A stretch of DNA of 64,000 bases from Culex pipiens pallens (GCF_016801865.2 NC_068939.1:86677381-86741380), one strand, 5' to 3'; positions 21,501 through 32,094 are shown, counted from the stretch's first letter. Notes: generated by a model not told the origin, from the sequence alone. Made by a program: numbers and translations.

Positions 21501-24500
21501 TGAAGTTTTACGGAAATGCGAGCAATTTTAAGATTTTTTTTATATTTTTTCGGCCTCAAACTTCAAAGCCCGTTTTACCCCACTTCCCTTTGTCGTAGAG
21601 GGCTCATATTTGGCATGAGTTCATCTCATGTATAGACAAACAAACGCTGAAAGTTTCATCCAAATCGGAGCACCTCGATACGACCTCTAGAACAAACCGA
21701 GCAATATTTACAAATACTGCCTCTTAATTTGTAAAAAACCAAAAAGTGTCGAAATTTCGCTATTTCTCACTCCGTTGCAACATCACGGAGAAATCGATGT
21801 GTCAAATGAAAAGTTCGACTAAAAATGTGTTTTCCATAGTCCAATCCAAATCTGTAATAACAATTATGTTTTGGAATGGTTTTGAAATCATATGATACAT
21901 TTTAAGAAAAAAGAGAAAATTTCGTGACGTTGCAACGCCGGAATGTGTCACTGAAATGTTTAAGATTTTTGAAAAAAAAAATATTTGTTTGCCCCCTGAC
22001 TTTTCAGACCGTTTTTATAGGGAAAGGGGGTACAAACACTTTGACAAATACTTGCAATCGAATTTACGAACGAAAACAATTTCTTAAAATTTACCAATTC
22101 CTAGTCACACTTATGTTTAAGACAATTTATTTAGTCGAAAAAATGTCTAAAATTTAATTAAATTACCTAAGAGACGTCTGATTTAAATGTAAAAAATGCT
22201 ACACTTTCCCATGTTTTGAAATACAATTCAGACTCGATTATCCGAAGCCTCAATTATCCGGAGTTTCGATTATCCGAAGTTCGATTATCCGAAGGTTTGT
22301 ATGGAACTTCGGATAATCGAATCACGAACAAAAAAAAAAGTTTTATTTCTTTTTCTTGTTTTAAACATCAAATTCGAGTTCTGCGACCCCATTTTAGTCA
22401 AATTTGAATAGTTGATTGCCTATTAAAAATAAAATGCATTTTTTCAATGTTTCGCTACCGCCATATTGGCTGCCATCTTAAATTTAATTTTTTTTTTATC
22501 ACTTTAGCGTCTGCTTATGCTGGACAAACAAAAATAAGGCAACAATTATTTTTTTCGTGATTCGTCTGAGTCTGGGCTGTAAGTTAAAAAAATAAATAAA
22601 TAGCTTTTCACGTTTCTAGCGTTCTTTAAATTTTATTTTTTTGATCAAATCAACATTTTCTTTATTAAATTTTATTACAATCACACCGACCAACTAAATA
22701 GTGCGCAGGCTCAACTCGAAGGGAAGCGTGAACTTTGGGGTCCTTTGAATTTTAAAAAAATGTTTTGACAAAGTTGAATGGTTTTTATCAAATCACTCTT
22801 GAATGATAAATCAAACGGATTGGATTGTTTTCCAAGTTGGCTCATTCTGTACCTCTTACCCTGCAAAAAATAATCGAGTTAAAAAATCACGAAAATTACG
22901 ACAAATTAATCTTTTTACAAAAAATAATAACTGTCGGTATCATTCCAGCTGGACCCGGGACACAGTGCCATATTCAAGCCGGACGAGGCCGGCGTCTGGG
23001 AGATTGCCATAACGTACCAGGGACGCCACATCCAGGGCGGACCGTTCACGTGTTCCGTGTTCGATCCGTGCGGCGTGTCGGTGCACGGACTGGACGGTGC
23101 CATGCCGCTGCGGGCGCACTCGTTTGAGGTGGACGCCCGCGGGGTTGGGGTGAGCGGCGAGTTGCACGTGGACATTGTGCATGAGAAGCGCTCGCTGGTT
23201 TGCTCGGTCGAGAAGCTGCAGGAGAACAAGTACCAGGTGACGTTTTTACCGCGGCAGAACGGGAAGCATCGCGTTTACATCTACTTCAATGGGTACGATG
23301 TGAAGGGGTCGCCGTATATAATGAGGGTTGGAAGTAAGGGTCGTTCGGGGAAGACTAGGAGTAGCCCGAGTCATGACAACCGAATGAGATCGGAGAGTCC
23401 GTCGTATCATTTCAACAGTTCTTCGTTGAACAGGAAGAACGAGTCTTCGCTTAAGCGTGAGATTTACTCTCCGCAGACGGTCCAAACCACCAGGGAGACT
23501 TACAGTAGCCGTGTAACGTCTCCGTTACGCGAGAGTCCTTCGCCGAGGGAGATCCAACGCAGCGAGTTTAAGAATCTATCGACCGACAATATTGACTATG
23601 GGTTCAAGAAGAGCACGGAAATGTTGGCGAGTGACTTCAAGACTCCCCCGAAGGACGACGCGTACAACTACGTCAAAACGATTCGTACGGAGAATCACGT
23701 AACGAAGACGATCCGCTCGCATCGCGACTCGGAAAGCCCGAGCCTTATCCGCGCTAGTCCAGGCCTGAAGAGTCCGCAGACGGTGTCTTCAACGATCTAC
23801 GAAACCAACTCGAGAAATGCTACCGCTAGTCCCAAGTTCTTCACTTCGACGACCCGTTACGTCCCGTCCCCGGTAGATCACCGCATCTCCAGTCCGATCA
23901 ACATGCACGAAAAGAACGAAACGTACAAGGTAACCGAGCGCGAGTCCTCGTACAAGAGCACCATCACGCGCGACGTAGTACGCGATAGTCCAACGATTGA
24001 CATGTACAAGACCGCCCCGTCTGCCGTGGACTACTCGTCCAACATTCGGGTGACCGCAAACAACAACGGACCGTCGCGTCGTGACAGCCGCGACGTAATC
24101 AACAAAACCAAGCACATGTTTTCGCACAACTCGCTGGAATCGCTGGCCAACCTGACCGAGAAGCAACTCAACACGGACCTGACGTACGACCGCGCCGTAG
24201 ACAGCCAGACCGAGAAGAACACGCACTTTAACAAGTTCTCGCTGGGGGAGAACAACCACCGTCCCGCCGACCGCAAGATCATCGAAGACGAGGGCTTGTA
24301 CCGTCCCGGGGGTTACCTGAAGAACTACAAAACGGAATCGTCGTCGAACGAGCGGTACGAAAAGTACACCACGCTGAACAGCGGCTTCGAGCCGATCGGG
24401 CGGGATGTCACAGGCGCGCGGGCAATCCGCGTCCAGGACATCCCGGACGGCGTACTCGGCAGACCGGTGGAGTTTGAGAGTAAGCTGAAACACCTCACTA

Positions 24501-24744
24501 ACCTAACTAAAACCTAACCTCAAAATCTTCTATTTTAGTCGACGGCTCGCAGGCCGGCTCGGGCAATCTGGAGATTCTGGTCAACGGGGGGCGCGTCACG
24601 TCGGCCGTCCGAGCCCTCGGCAATCAGCGCTTCATCGCGAGCTTCACGCCGCACGAGTCCGGCGTGCACACGGTGCAGATCACGTTCAACGAGGAAACCG
24701 TGCCCGGTAAGTTTCTGCGGCTGCAGCTGGCGTTCGGCGATTAG
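17703..24744 (+). CDS. jbug: Jitterbug-type filamin, N-terminal part (5 exons; short-isoform end)
   Basis: This is an actin-crosslinking filamin of the cytoskeleton. Join 17703-18584, 18641-19125, 19189-19375, 22949-24479, 24539-24706; reading on past the last donor gives a stop at 24742-24744 and 1096 residues. Residues about 56-162, 172-270 and 274-390 are three calponin-homology (actin-binding) domains. Ordinary filamins have two; three is characteristic of insect jitterbug. Immunoglobulin-like filamin repeats follow (about 392-480, 480-553 and 556-640), then a Ser/Thr/Arg/Tyr-rich insert of about 360 residues (646-1006), then a fourth repeat (1007-1084). In-frame TGA at 17685-17687 fixes the ATG. 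All introns are GT/AG with consistent phase. The family has more repeats, and the VPG sequence at the last donor normally runs on to SPF, so the long form must continue in exons beyond this window. Confidence 0.9.
18641..19125 (+). CDS. jbug: jbug coding exon 2 (rest of CH3, filamin repeat 1)
   Basis: It begins after TCACTTTCAG and ends before GTAAGT with two bases of a codon left over (phase 2). It contains TDFNDGKVFCEIIKDLGG and WESNQNKVIEGGLKLGV, the core of CH3, through TTWLRWVIPRP. The first immunoglobulin-like filamin repeat follows (AVHLESTSGRVGEQTRF to HEIVLEVDDNQ). The intron before it is only 56 nt. Confidence 0.93.
19189..19375 (+). CDS. jbug: jbug coding exon 3 (filamin repeats 1-2)
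   Basis: It begins after TTATTTTAG, completes the split codon and ends phase 0 before GTGGGT. It encodes LGGHFFRVLPRLVHVAPPG and most of a filamin repeat strand region (LGSLVEVLVNATGAP, DILVTAYSPSGRPLKCPLKK). The donor GTGGGT is weaker than the others and precedes the 3.6-kb intron. Confidence 0.9.
19487..19649. mobile_element. Harbinger-like MITE, copy 2, in jbug intron 3
   Basis: 163 bp with the same GGGAGCGTTCTTTTATTACG ends as 4364-4528, flanked by direct TAT (19484-19486, 19650-19652). The interior is C-rich on the plus strand where copy 1 is G-rich, so the two copies lie in opposite orientation. It begins 111 bases after the end of exon 3. Confidence 0.83.
19653..20860. other. jbug intron 3, first half
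   Basis: AT-rich intron sequence. Nothing is recognised apart from the flanking repeats. Confidence 0.5.
20862..21686. repeat. Fold-back element in jbug intron 3
   Basis: Arms of about 195 bp, 20862-21058 and 21491-21686, are inverted copies of each other: both carry 'tcgtatcgaagtgctccg'/its complement with one change, the 'gagatgaactcatgcc' block and the 'acggaaatgcgagcaat' block. The 430-bp centre is unrelated and non-coding. No clear target duplication was found. Confidence 0.82.
21690..22220. other. jbug intron 3, AT-rich spacer
   Basis: A 77-codon plus-strand frame here has no recognisable feature. Nothing else is visible. Confidence 0.45.
22224..22579. mobile_element. CTCGATTATCC MITE, copy 2, in jbug intron 3
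   Basis: The left end CAATTCAGACTCGATTATCC and right end GTCTGAGTCTGGGCTG (inverted CAGCCCAGACTCAGAC) are bounded by TA (22222-22223, 22580-22581). Just inside the left end the motif GATTATCCGAAG is repeated several times, in both orientations. The interior matches 3054-3396 and 13035-13301. Confidence 0.78.
22582..22948. other. 3' end of jbug intron 3
   Basis: AT-rich sequence leading to the acceptor CATTCCAG at 22941-22948. No further element is visible. Confidence 0.5.
22949..24479 (+). CDS. jbug: jbug coding exon 4 (filamin repeats 2-3, long disordered insert)
   Basis: It starts after CATTCCAG in phase 0 and ends one base into a codon before GTAAGC; 510 codons. The first part completes repeat 2 (ending GGPFTCSVFDP) and encodes repeat 3 (FEVDARGVGVSGELHVDIV to YDVKGSPYIMRVG). 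Residues about 646-1006 of the protein are low-complexity, rich in Ser, Thr, Arg, Tyr and SP/TP motifs (for example SPSPRE and SPSLIRASPG), so likely disordered and phosphorylated. It ends with the start of repeat 4 (IPDGVLGRPVEFE). The 234-codon minus-strand frame opposite the insert is a shadow. Confidence 0.92.
24539..24706 (+). CDS. jbug: jbug coding exon 5 (filamin repeat 4)
   Basis: It starts after TATTTTAG and completes an Ile codon. It encodes IDGSQAGSGNLEILVNGG through HESGVHTVQITFNEETVP, a typical end of a filamin repeat. The donor GTAAGT at 24707 leaves one base of the Gly codon of VPG, the usual place where filamin exons break. If the donor is not used, 12 more codons follow to the TAG at 24742-24744. 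Confidence 0.88.
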
Positions 24745-25204
24745 ATCCGAAAGCCGGAAGCTCTCTCTCCCCCTGTTTTGTAAATAGTTTAATGCGGTAG
24801 CGCAGTGCTACTGTTCCTCCCAAAGATGAATAGCTTTATGCACAAGGCGCGACAGAAAAGCGGTTTGAAAGGAAGGGAACATTCCTTGGCGGCTTATAGA
24901 GACTTAGAAATTCTTTTCTCCTTCTTCTAACCTCGTCTGATCATCCTCTCACCTGCCTAGCGAAGTTTACAATCTTGTGCGACAGGTTCGTCGCTTAGGG
25001 TGTAAATAGACGCACAAGTCTCAAGCGCTGACCTACATTTTGAATGAATGCATGCGTCTGTACGGTGAGGATGCGGAGATCACAACAAAACGGTAAAATT
25101 ACAACTAAAGCGGGCTTGCTTCGGTGAACTTCAAGATGAATGAAGTTCATTTTCAGAGAGCAACGATGAATGGAGCTAAAAATTAGTAATGATTAGTCAA
25201 TAAA
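24745..25204 (+). terminator. Candidate short-isoform 3' UTR with AATAAA
   Basis: After the read-through stop at 24744, the sequence stays more GC-rich than ordinary intron for about 350 bases. The first AATAAA is at 25199-25204, followed by T/G-rich sequence. This would end a filamin form with three CH domains and four repeats. The alternative is that this is simply the start of the long intron after exon 5; the donor GTAAGT is strong, so both outcomes may occur. Confidence 0.4.
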
Positions 25205-26180
25205 TTCTTGTAATATTTATGATATATGACAATATTTAAGTTACCAACAGTTTGAAGAAAAGCTGTCTCTTCGTCTGCTACATGTTGCTATTTTTAATAA
25301 TAACAACACAGTTGCTTAAAAATCGAATTTAACGTTTCTAAACTCTTGTTTACGGATGATAAATTCGATTGAGACAAAAGAAATTCGATTAAGGAATTTG
25401 TCTATTCTGGAAACAGATCATGACGTTAATTCAGGGATGAGAGTATTGAGAAAGGTTTGGGCAACATATTCTAAGTATTTTTCATGTTTAAATAAAAGTC
25501 TTTGTCTAAACAGGACAGGGTGTATGGGGGTAATAGAATTTTAAAATAAAATTTAGATTTTTGATTTGTGATAGAAAAAGTCTCTTTGCATTAGAAAATA
25601 AGCTCTCCAATATTTAAAAAGCTCCTATCCAAGGTAAATAGAAAAGATATGGATATTTTGTACAGGTTAGCAAATCGACTTATTGTAACCGGTTCCAGAG
25701 TAAATACCTGTCGAATGCAACCCGGAGCATACTGATTGGTTGAAATTTGCCGGTGATACAGGTCGTCAAAGAAGGGGTCTCTAAAAGGTCTTTTTTCGGT
25801 TGTAGCAGATTCCCGATGGCCAAAGTGACTAAATCTGGTTTTCCAAGACGGTTTCGGAAAAGGGACATCATAAGCTTTCATTTGAGACTTAGAGAATCCT
25901 GATTTGATCAAAACTTAATTTTTTGAGATTTTTTAAAGTTTGGGGTCGAAAACGACCCCAATACCTCTAAAATAACTTTTTCATGGACGCTCCCCTAGGG
26001 ATCGTCCAAGGTTTATTTGTTTTGTTAAATGTGTCAAGGCTGTAGCTTTTACACTGCCAAAGTTATGGCGAATTTAATTTTCAAAAAGGCCGAAAAAGAC
26101 CTCAAATACCATAGCAAGGCCTAAAAGTTTGAATATTTGACAACCCTCAAGTTAACAGTTAACAGTAACAGTTCAATAGG
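25205..26180. other. Gene-free stretch
   Basis: No coding exon is visible. A block at 25910-26110 has the style of interspersed repeat DNA, but I find no second copy in the window. Confidence 0.4.
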
Positions 26181-26183
26181 GCG

Positions 26184-26280
26184 AATCTGCGTTTGTAAAC
26201 AAGCAGTCTATCCCTTTTGCTCAAGTGACAGTTCACGTCAAGTAAGAGGGGGATAGACTGCTTGTTTACAAACGCAGATT
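26184..26280. repeat. Perfect 31-bp inverted repeat
   Basis: 26184-26214 ('aatctgcgtttgtaaac' onward) and 26250-26280 are exact reverse complements, separated by 35 bases. It may be the two ends of a tiny MITE or a transcribed hairpin. Confidence 0.85.
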
Positions 26281-26886
26281 ATGCCATTTTCTGGCCAACA
26301 AGTTCGAATTTAATGCACCTTTGGTCAAGATTTCTTTTTTGAGGCTCCGTTTCTCATCACTTTGATTGCACACACATCCACATGCAAGACGAGAGCTTAA
26401 TCGCTCAACGAAAGTCACCATGACTATCTTTTCACTTGCGCTAACGTTATCACAGCGCTTAAGATATGAAATTGATTCCAACTACCGACAACAAGTTCTT
26501 TCAAACATGGTTTTGCCACTCACTTGAAAATAGATCCCCAAACATGTAATTGATAAACAAGCGTCATAAAAACAAACAAACGCACTGAGTCACTTAACGT
26601 TTACCTATTCTGATCAAAGGCTGGCGCAACCCGAGCGAGAAGCAAATGCAAATAAAGAACAAAGGCTGGCCACCAACACAACCAGCAGCGCGTATAGGAG
26701 TAAACCAGTGATTCCAGGAAACTTTCTTCATAAATGCCACTTTTCGTGAGTTTTTGCTGAAAAATGCCGTCAAAAACTAGCCAGACACAAGAGAGTGCTG
26801 AAAGAAAAAAAAAATGCTCATGCACTCTCGTCAGATTAGAATACACGTGATAAATATTTGTGTAAAATGCTTGAAAAAGGAATTCG

Positions 26887-28276
26887 CAGGATGGCCACTC
26901 AAGTCGGGAAATCGGGAAAGTCGGGAAAAAGTTGGGAATTCGCCAGAATCCATCAAAAATCGGGAAACAGTCGGGAATTTATGATTTTATGTCAAAAAGT
27001 TGGGGAAAGTCGGGAATTCCAAGCATACTTGTTGGAAAATTATCATTAACTCTTGAAAATTTTTGTAATATTTTGTACAATTTCAAATTAAATTCACTCA
27101 ATTCTGCTTTTGTAAATTACTTTAAATTAAAGGATCTTTTCACAATTTCAATATATTTGAGTATGGAAAAGCTGTTTAAGACATTCAAAATCTTAATAAA
27201 TATTGGATGCAGTTGACACAGATTTTCATATATTTTTAGGTGAATCAAATGTTCTCTATTAATTTTTGTTTATCAACAAGAGATAAAGTTAATGAAAAAC
27301 TAATATAAACTAATATAATAGAACCTGATGACCAGCTTAGAGCAATGATTCTATTTCATATTGTCACATAGATTGAATATTTGAAAACTGATTCCAACAT
27401 GGCAATGGTATTTTTATGTAAATATTTTTAATTGTTTAACTAAATTCATTAATTAATTTCAAATATATTTTTTTCCAAATGTTGCACTTGAACTTTTTTT
27501 GTGAGTTTAAGTAAATTATCTTCTATAGATAAAACTAGATTTTCAGTTTTCAGAAAACTTAAATATCGAATAAAATCCAAAATTGAAAAACTTTTTTATG
27601 TTTTGAAAACATGAGGAAAATATTGAAATTGCAAAAATCAAGAAATTTGGAGTTATTGCATAATTTGTTTAAACATTTTTTCTCTTCAAACATTTTGCTT
27701 TAAATAAGTGGGAGAAATAGGAATAAAATTTTAAATTCAGTTATCTTTAACTTTTTGCCATTTCCAGTTGAAACAAAGTATCAAACTAGAGTTTTTTTTG
27801 AAAAGGTCCTATAAACAAAATTTTCAATTTTTGCTTTTTGGGTGTTTTTAGAACCGCCTTGAGTCAGGGGTATTCAAAAACACCCAAAAAGCAAAAAGTG
27901 AAAATTTTGTTTATAGGACCTTTTCAAAAAAAAACTCGAGATATATACATTTGTCAATTTAAAAAATAACATGAAAGTTATAAGATTTTTTTGAAGACTA
28001 ATTGTTTGTGTTTCTACTCGGAATCATAATAATGAATTTCCATTTTTGAAGTATTTTTTTTATTTTTGTGTTTACAAAAATGCCAATAGTTGGATGTTTT
28101 TAAATTAATTTAGATTTTTTTTCGGTGTTCGATATTGACTTTTCTTATAGAGAGTTTTTGTTCGAAATCATTATTTAGATAAGAAATGCCTATTATTTGA
28201 GCTTTCTGGAAAAGTCTGGAAAAAAAAGTCGGGAAAAAGTCGGGAATTTGAAAATGGGATTTGAGTGGTCACCCTG
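26887..28276. mobile_element. hAT-like non-autonomous element with GTCGGGAA-rich ends
   Basis: The left terminus CAGGATGGCCACTCAA and the complement of the right terminus, CAGGGTGACCACTCAA, match at 14 of 16. Inside each end lie several AGTCGGGAA units (26900-27015 and 28215-28250), in the same direction at both ends. No clean 8-bp duplication: both flanks contain AATTCG within ten bases (left GGAATTCG, right GAATAATTCG). A separate palindrome is nested at 27786-27940. No transposase. Confidence 0.7.
27786..27940. repeat. Hairpin repeat nested in the hAT-like element
   Basis: Arms of about 65 bases (27786-27850 and 27875-27940) are near-perfect inverted copies ('gaaaaggtcctataaac', 'ttgctttttgggtgttttt'). 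A degenerate half copy with 'gactcaaggcgg' and 'attggacc' occurs at about 46308-46370 inside another hAT-like element, so this is a mobile family. Confidence 0.78.
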
Positions 28277-28284
28277 GAATAATT

Positions 28285-28606
28285 CGAATAACTTTTAGTA
28301 AATGACTTCAAAAAAGCTGCTCTACTGGTCGGTTTACTTGGGTTTAGTAAATTTCAAGTAACACTCAAGATTATCAGACATCATTCAGACACGACCGCTT
28401 AGTAGGCTGGGAATTCACGATTTTTGAACATAACAAATTTTTCTTGTTAAGCTCAAATCTCAAATTCCATAAAAAATATTGCAATTTTCATAAAAAATTA
28501 CATAAAGTTCACAAAATTTCCGGAACTATTCCCCTTGCAACCTTTTGCTCAAGTTCATTCACCAAATCAAACTTGCACACAACTTGTATTTTCCTCGCAA
28601 CATCAC
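28285..28606. other. AT-rich spacer
   Basis: Nothing recognised. Confidence 0.4.
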
Positions 28607-29001
28607 CAGACGTGCATCGGCACTCAATAGCACTTCACCACATTTTAAGATGATGGCCAAAGCAAACCGGCAGAGTGAATCTTTGCTCACTGTGAAACAC
28701 ATCAATCTTTAGGTCGATGTCTATAATTATCGTTTTTCACTATACAATGTGCATTACCAACAAATTAATAATGATTTGAATAAAACAAATATTTCAAGTG
28801 CTAAATGTGCTATTTAGCACTCAAATAGCACTTCATCGCTAAAACTGGCGAATAAGTGAAGATAAAGGTTTCGGTCGTTCAGTAATTTATAGTGCAATGA
28901 AAAAAACATACTTATTGTATAAAACAAATCGATTAGGTGCCTTTGCCTAGCCATGGCCTTAGAAAAACTGTCAAGTGCTATTGAGTGCCGATGCACGTCT
29001 G
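28607..29001. repeat. Fold-back with perfect 29-bp arms upstream of a candidate promoter
   Basis: CAGACGTGCATCGGCACTCA onward (28607-28635) is exactly inverted at 28973-29001. Weaker complementarity continues inside ('gatggccaaagc' versus 'ccatggctaggc' on the complement). The right arm ends 261 bases before the putative start site at 29262. Confidence 0.8.
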
Positions 29002-29099
29002 AACATCACTATCATCGACGATACACCTGTTGACTTCGCTACACCTTTTTCTATCGTCGCGCGAGTTCATTCGCAGAGCCTCCATTCCAACTCCATAAC

Positions 29100-29293
29100 C
29101 TGCACTGCGAAGCAGCGTCCAAAACAAACCAGCTCGAAAACAGAGAGCGATCAACCTCTCTCGCTCTCTCTCCTTACCTGGCTCGATCTCTTCAATCGCT
29201 ACTCACCTGAACACTGCGCCGCTACCTGTTGAAGTCCCCGAACGTTCACCGGAGAGATTTCAGTCTCAGTTTGGTCGTGGCACGGTTTGGACG
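29100..29293 (+). promoter_or_regulatory. Candidate DPE-type core promoter with GAGA sites
   Basis: TCAGTC at 29260-29265 fits the insect initiator TCAKTY, with the A of 29262 as +1. GGACG at 29289-29293 fits the downstream promoter element RGWYV at exactly +28 to +32. Upstream at 29140-29175 are clustered CTCTC/GAGAG motifs, the binding sequence of GAGA factor. There is no TATA box, as usual for DPE promoters. A second TCAGTT follows at 29266. The plus-strand transcript may be a CH-less form of the filamin gene or another gene downstream. Confidence 0.6.
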
Positions 29294-30121
29294 CGTTTTT
29301 CGAAAAGGGCTCTTCCGCGAGTTTTCCTCTTACGTGTGTGTGTGTGCTTGTGTGCGTGAAAGGGAGCGATCGGTAAGGCCGTTGTTGTGGTGGGTGGAAA
29401 GAGATAGCTGCAAGCTGATCGCGGAGGTTTCTTCTTGGGGAGATCGCGGCAGAAGTTTTCACCTTTTAGTGGCTCGAGACACGGGCGGCATAGTTTCACC
29501 CGCCGGAGTTCCCGTGGAGCTTTCGCGCTGTGGTAGTGTTTGTGCGCGGGGGGAAACGATCGCTGGAGTCGTGTGCGTGGCGGGATTCGAGAAAATACCT
29601 TTGCGGATCGCGTGGATTAATCCGGTGTAGGCGAGCCTGCTCGGGAATGCTCTTGGCTCTACACAAGGGGATTGTGTGTGTCTTTGTATTGGTGGCCATC
29701 TTGGAAATACCTTTGTCGTGTCGGTGAAGTCGAATAAAAAATAAGAAAAGAGATATCCAAAATCCGAAGAGATCGTGGCGACAACAGATGACGTGTGACA
29801 GTTTCGCGTTCTGAATTGGGAGGGAAATTTCTTCGCTAGGGCTTTCAGTGGTCTCCTCTTCTCTGATTTTCCTCAATAACGGTGGTGGTCCCTTAACCAA
29901 TTTGCGCTTAATCTTTAAACTAGGTGTATGGTAGTAGCTTAACTAGCGAAGAAATACCCCAAATAAAAGCGGCTATTAAAGGGGTCTGGGTTTGACCCAA
30001 AAAGGTGTTATTGGAGCAGTTTGGAGCAGGAATTTAGAAACGTTCGTCGGCCTCCGGTTGAGCAGCGGATTAGCGAATTAGCGGCACCTGCGAGAGAGCG
30101 AGAAAGGATTTCTAATCAAGT
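29262..30121 (+). ncRNA. Putative untranslated first exon from the DPE promoter
   Basis: From the candidate start the sequence is GC-richer and free of the repeats seen elsewhere for about 860 bases, until AAGTGTAAGTGG, where GTAAGT at 30122 is a strong donor. No long frame with an ATG fits as a main coding region. One short ATG frame (29647-29727) lies inside. The acceptor partner is not visible and probably lies beyond the window. It is called a leader by inference only. Confidence 0.45.
29647..29727 (+). CDS. Short hydrophobic upstream ORF in the putative leader
   Basis: ATG at 29647 opens 26 codons, starting MLLALHKGIVCVFVLVAILE, ending TGA. The peptide is signal-anchor-like: a short start, one Lys, then about 13 hydrophobic residues. 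It may be a regulatory uORF or chance. Confidence 0.25.
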   Translation: MLLALHKGIVCVFVLVAILEIPLSCR

Positions 30122-32094
30122 GTAAGTGGATTAAAACAAACCTTAAAATTGGGAAAGTTATTCAACCGGAACTCGACGTATGTCGATCGGAAGTACTCTC
30201 GAAATCGGTTTGACTGCTTGGTGAATGCGGGTGGGTTTGACTCAGGTGTCGATGATGTGTTGTGATGGTGACGCTTCGGCTTTGAACTTGGAGTGCGAAC
30301 ACCCACAGCTGATCAGCGTACTGATGATAAGTGATGTGCACTGCGCTGTGTTGTAGTAAACATCGCGTGAATCACGTTTCGGAGCGGTTGACTGGTTAGA
30401 TTTCTGATAAATAATTATTCAATGCAAGTAATTTCCTCTGTGAGTGAAATTGAAAAGTTACAAGAGAAACTCGGGTTGCACTTTTTGAACATACAAAATT
30501 TGAATAGATATTTTTCGTTTTATCATCAGGCTGGTACAAATTTTATTTAAAGTTTTTGTCAAAATTCAATGTTGGCCCGAAAAATCAGAGGGCAAAAAAA
30601 TATTAAACTTCAATATTTCAATGAGCATTTAAGTGTAATGAGCTGAAATCAATTCAAAATGCATTCCCCTGCGTTTAGGATCATTTTTAACGTGTTTAGG
30701 TTGAAAATCTTTTGAATTTTTGAAGATTGATGTTTTTCATCGCAAAAAAAAATTCGCTAAAATTTTTGTTTTCGTCAAATCTTACATTTATTGAAAACTA
30801 ATGATTGCAAATCAACTGTACTAGTGTAAAATGCATTTTAAAACACACTTTTTCCATTTAAATGTTGAAACTTCGGCTTGTTATTTCAATATTTATATTT
30901 TTTTGCCCTTGGCCAGAGCCGAGGGACAAAAACTTTGAAAAATATTTGCGACGGCCTCAGGACAAAAAAAAAAGTAAGTCTGCTTATAAAATTTTATAAT
31001 ATTTTTGTTTGTTTATTTGAGACAGCTTTAATCTCCTAGGTCTATCACTGCCTGACTAGGGGTGGTTTCCAAAAAGCTGAGAGATCCATCTTCGTTTATT
31101 CCTATCGACTCAGAAATGAAAACTGAACAAATATCTGTCTGTCTTTTTTTAATATTTGAATATCAACGCCGTGAAATGAATATTATAATTCGTCAAATTC
31201 CATTGAAATTTGAAAGATCTTTGAAAAAAAATTGCCCTTTGATTTTTAAACCCATGCAAAAACTTGAAAAAATATTTACAATGGCGTGACTTGAAAACGG
31301 CAAAATAAAAAAAATAATTTTTCAATTGCGATTCCAAATTTGATTTTGCATCTTTAAGTTATTTTATAATTAGTCTGACAATTATTTTTTTCGAAAACAT
31401 CCCATTTTTAACAAAAAAAAAATATAACTTTGGTACAAGAAATTTTGAGAATTCAATTTTTAGTGATAAAAAATCCAATGATAAATCTGATTTTTTTTTC
31501 ACTGTACCCAACATCAGGTGCGTAAATTCAAAATTTCATCCAAATAAAAAACAATCTAAAAAATGGGAACTTTAACAAATGACAAAAAACATGCGATTTT
31601 TGCGCTGATTTTAACTTTTGCTTCTAAAAATCAGCCAATTCTAACTGCGGATTTAAACGATAAAAAATATTTTAAAAATTTCAGGAATTGTTTTACAAAG
31701 TGCATTTAAAGAAACCTACTTTATAAATGATAAAATTGTATTCTAATCGTAGCAAAATTTAAATAACTCCTATCTTAAAAATGGAAAATAATCATTAATG
31801 AATTTCAGCTTAAAATCAGAGTTATTAATAATTATTCACCAGTCTGAGGCCTTACTGGAAACCTAAAAATATTACGACATTCAAAAATATGTTGTTTTTT
31901 TTTAAAACATAGAAATAATAACGTACAAAATATTTCAGAAGCCTCACAAAATATTACAACCGTTAAGATTATTTTGTATAAAGAATTGAAAATCTTTCAA
32001 AACCAAGGTCAAAATAGTTTTGGAAGTCAGACTTTTTCTTTTTAAAAGGACTGCTCATGTTTGAAAGAATAGAAAACTCACTAAAATATTACAA
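30122..32094. other. AT-rich intron-like stretch
   Basis: No exon, RNA gene or complete element is seen. Phrases such as 'gcaaaaacttgaaaaaatattt' suggest worn interspersed repeats. Confidence 0.45.

Noticed and set aside
23789..24493. 234-codon minus-strand frame opposite jbug exon 4
   Set aside because: Shadow of a GC-biased coding exon; the plus frame has filamin homology and consistent splice phases.
29229..29630. 133-codon frame across the candidate DPE promoter
   Set aside because: It begins upstream of the predicted start site, lacks a proper ATG context and has no recognised domain.
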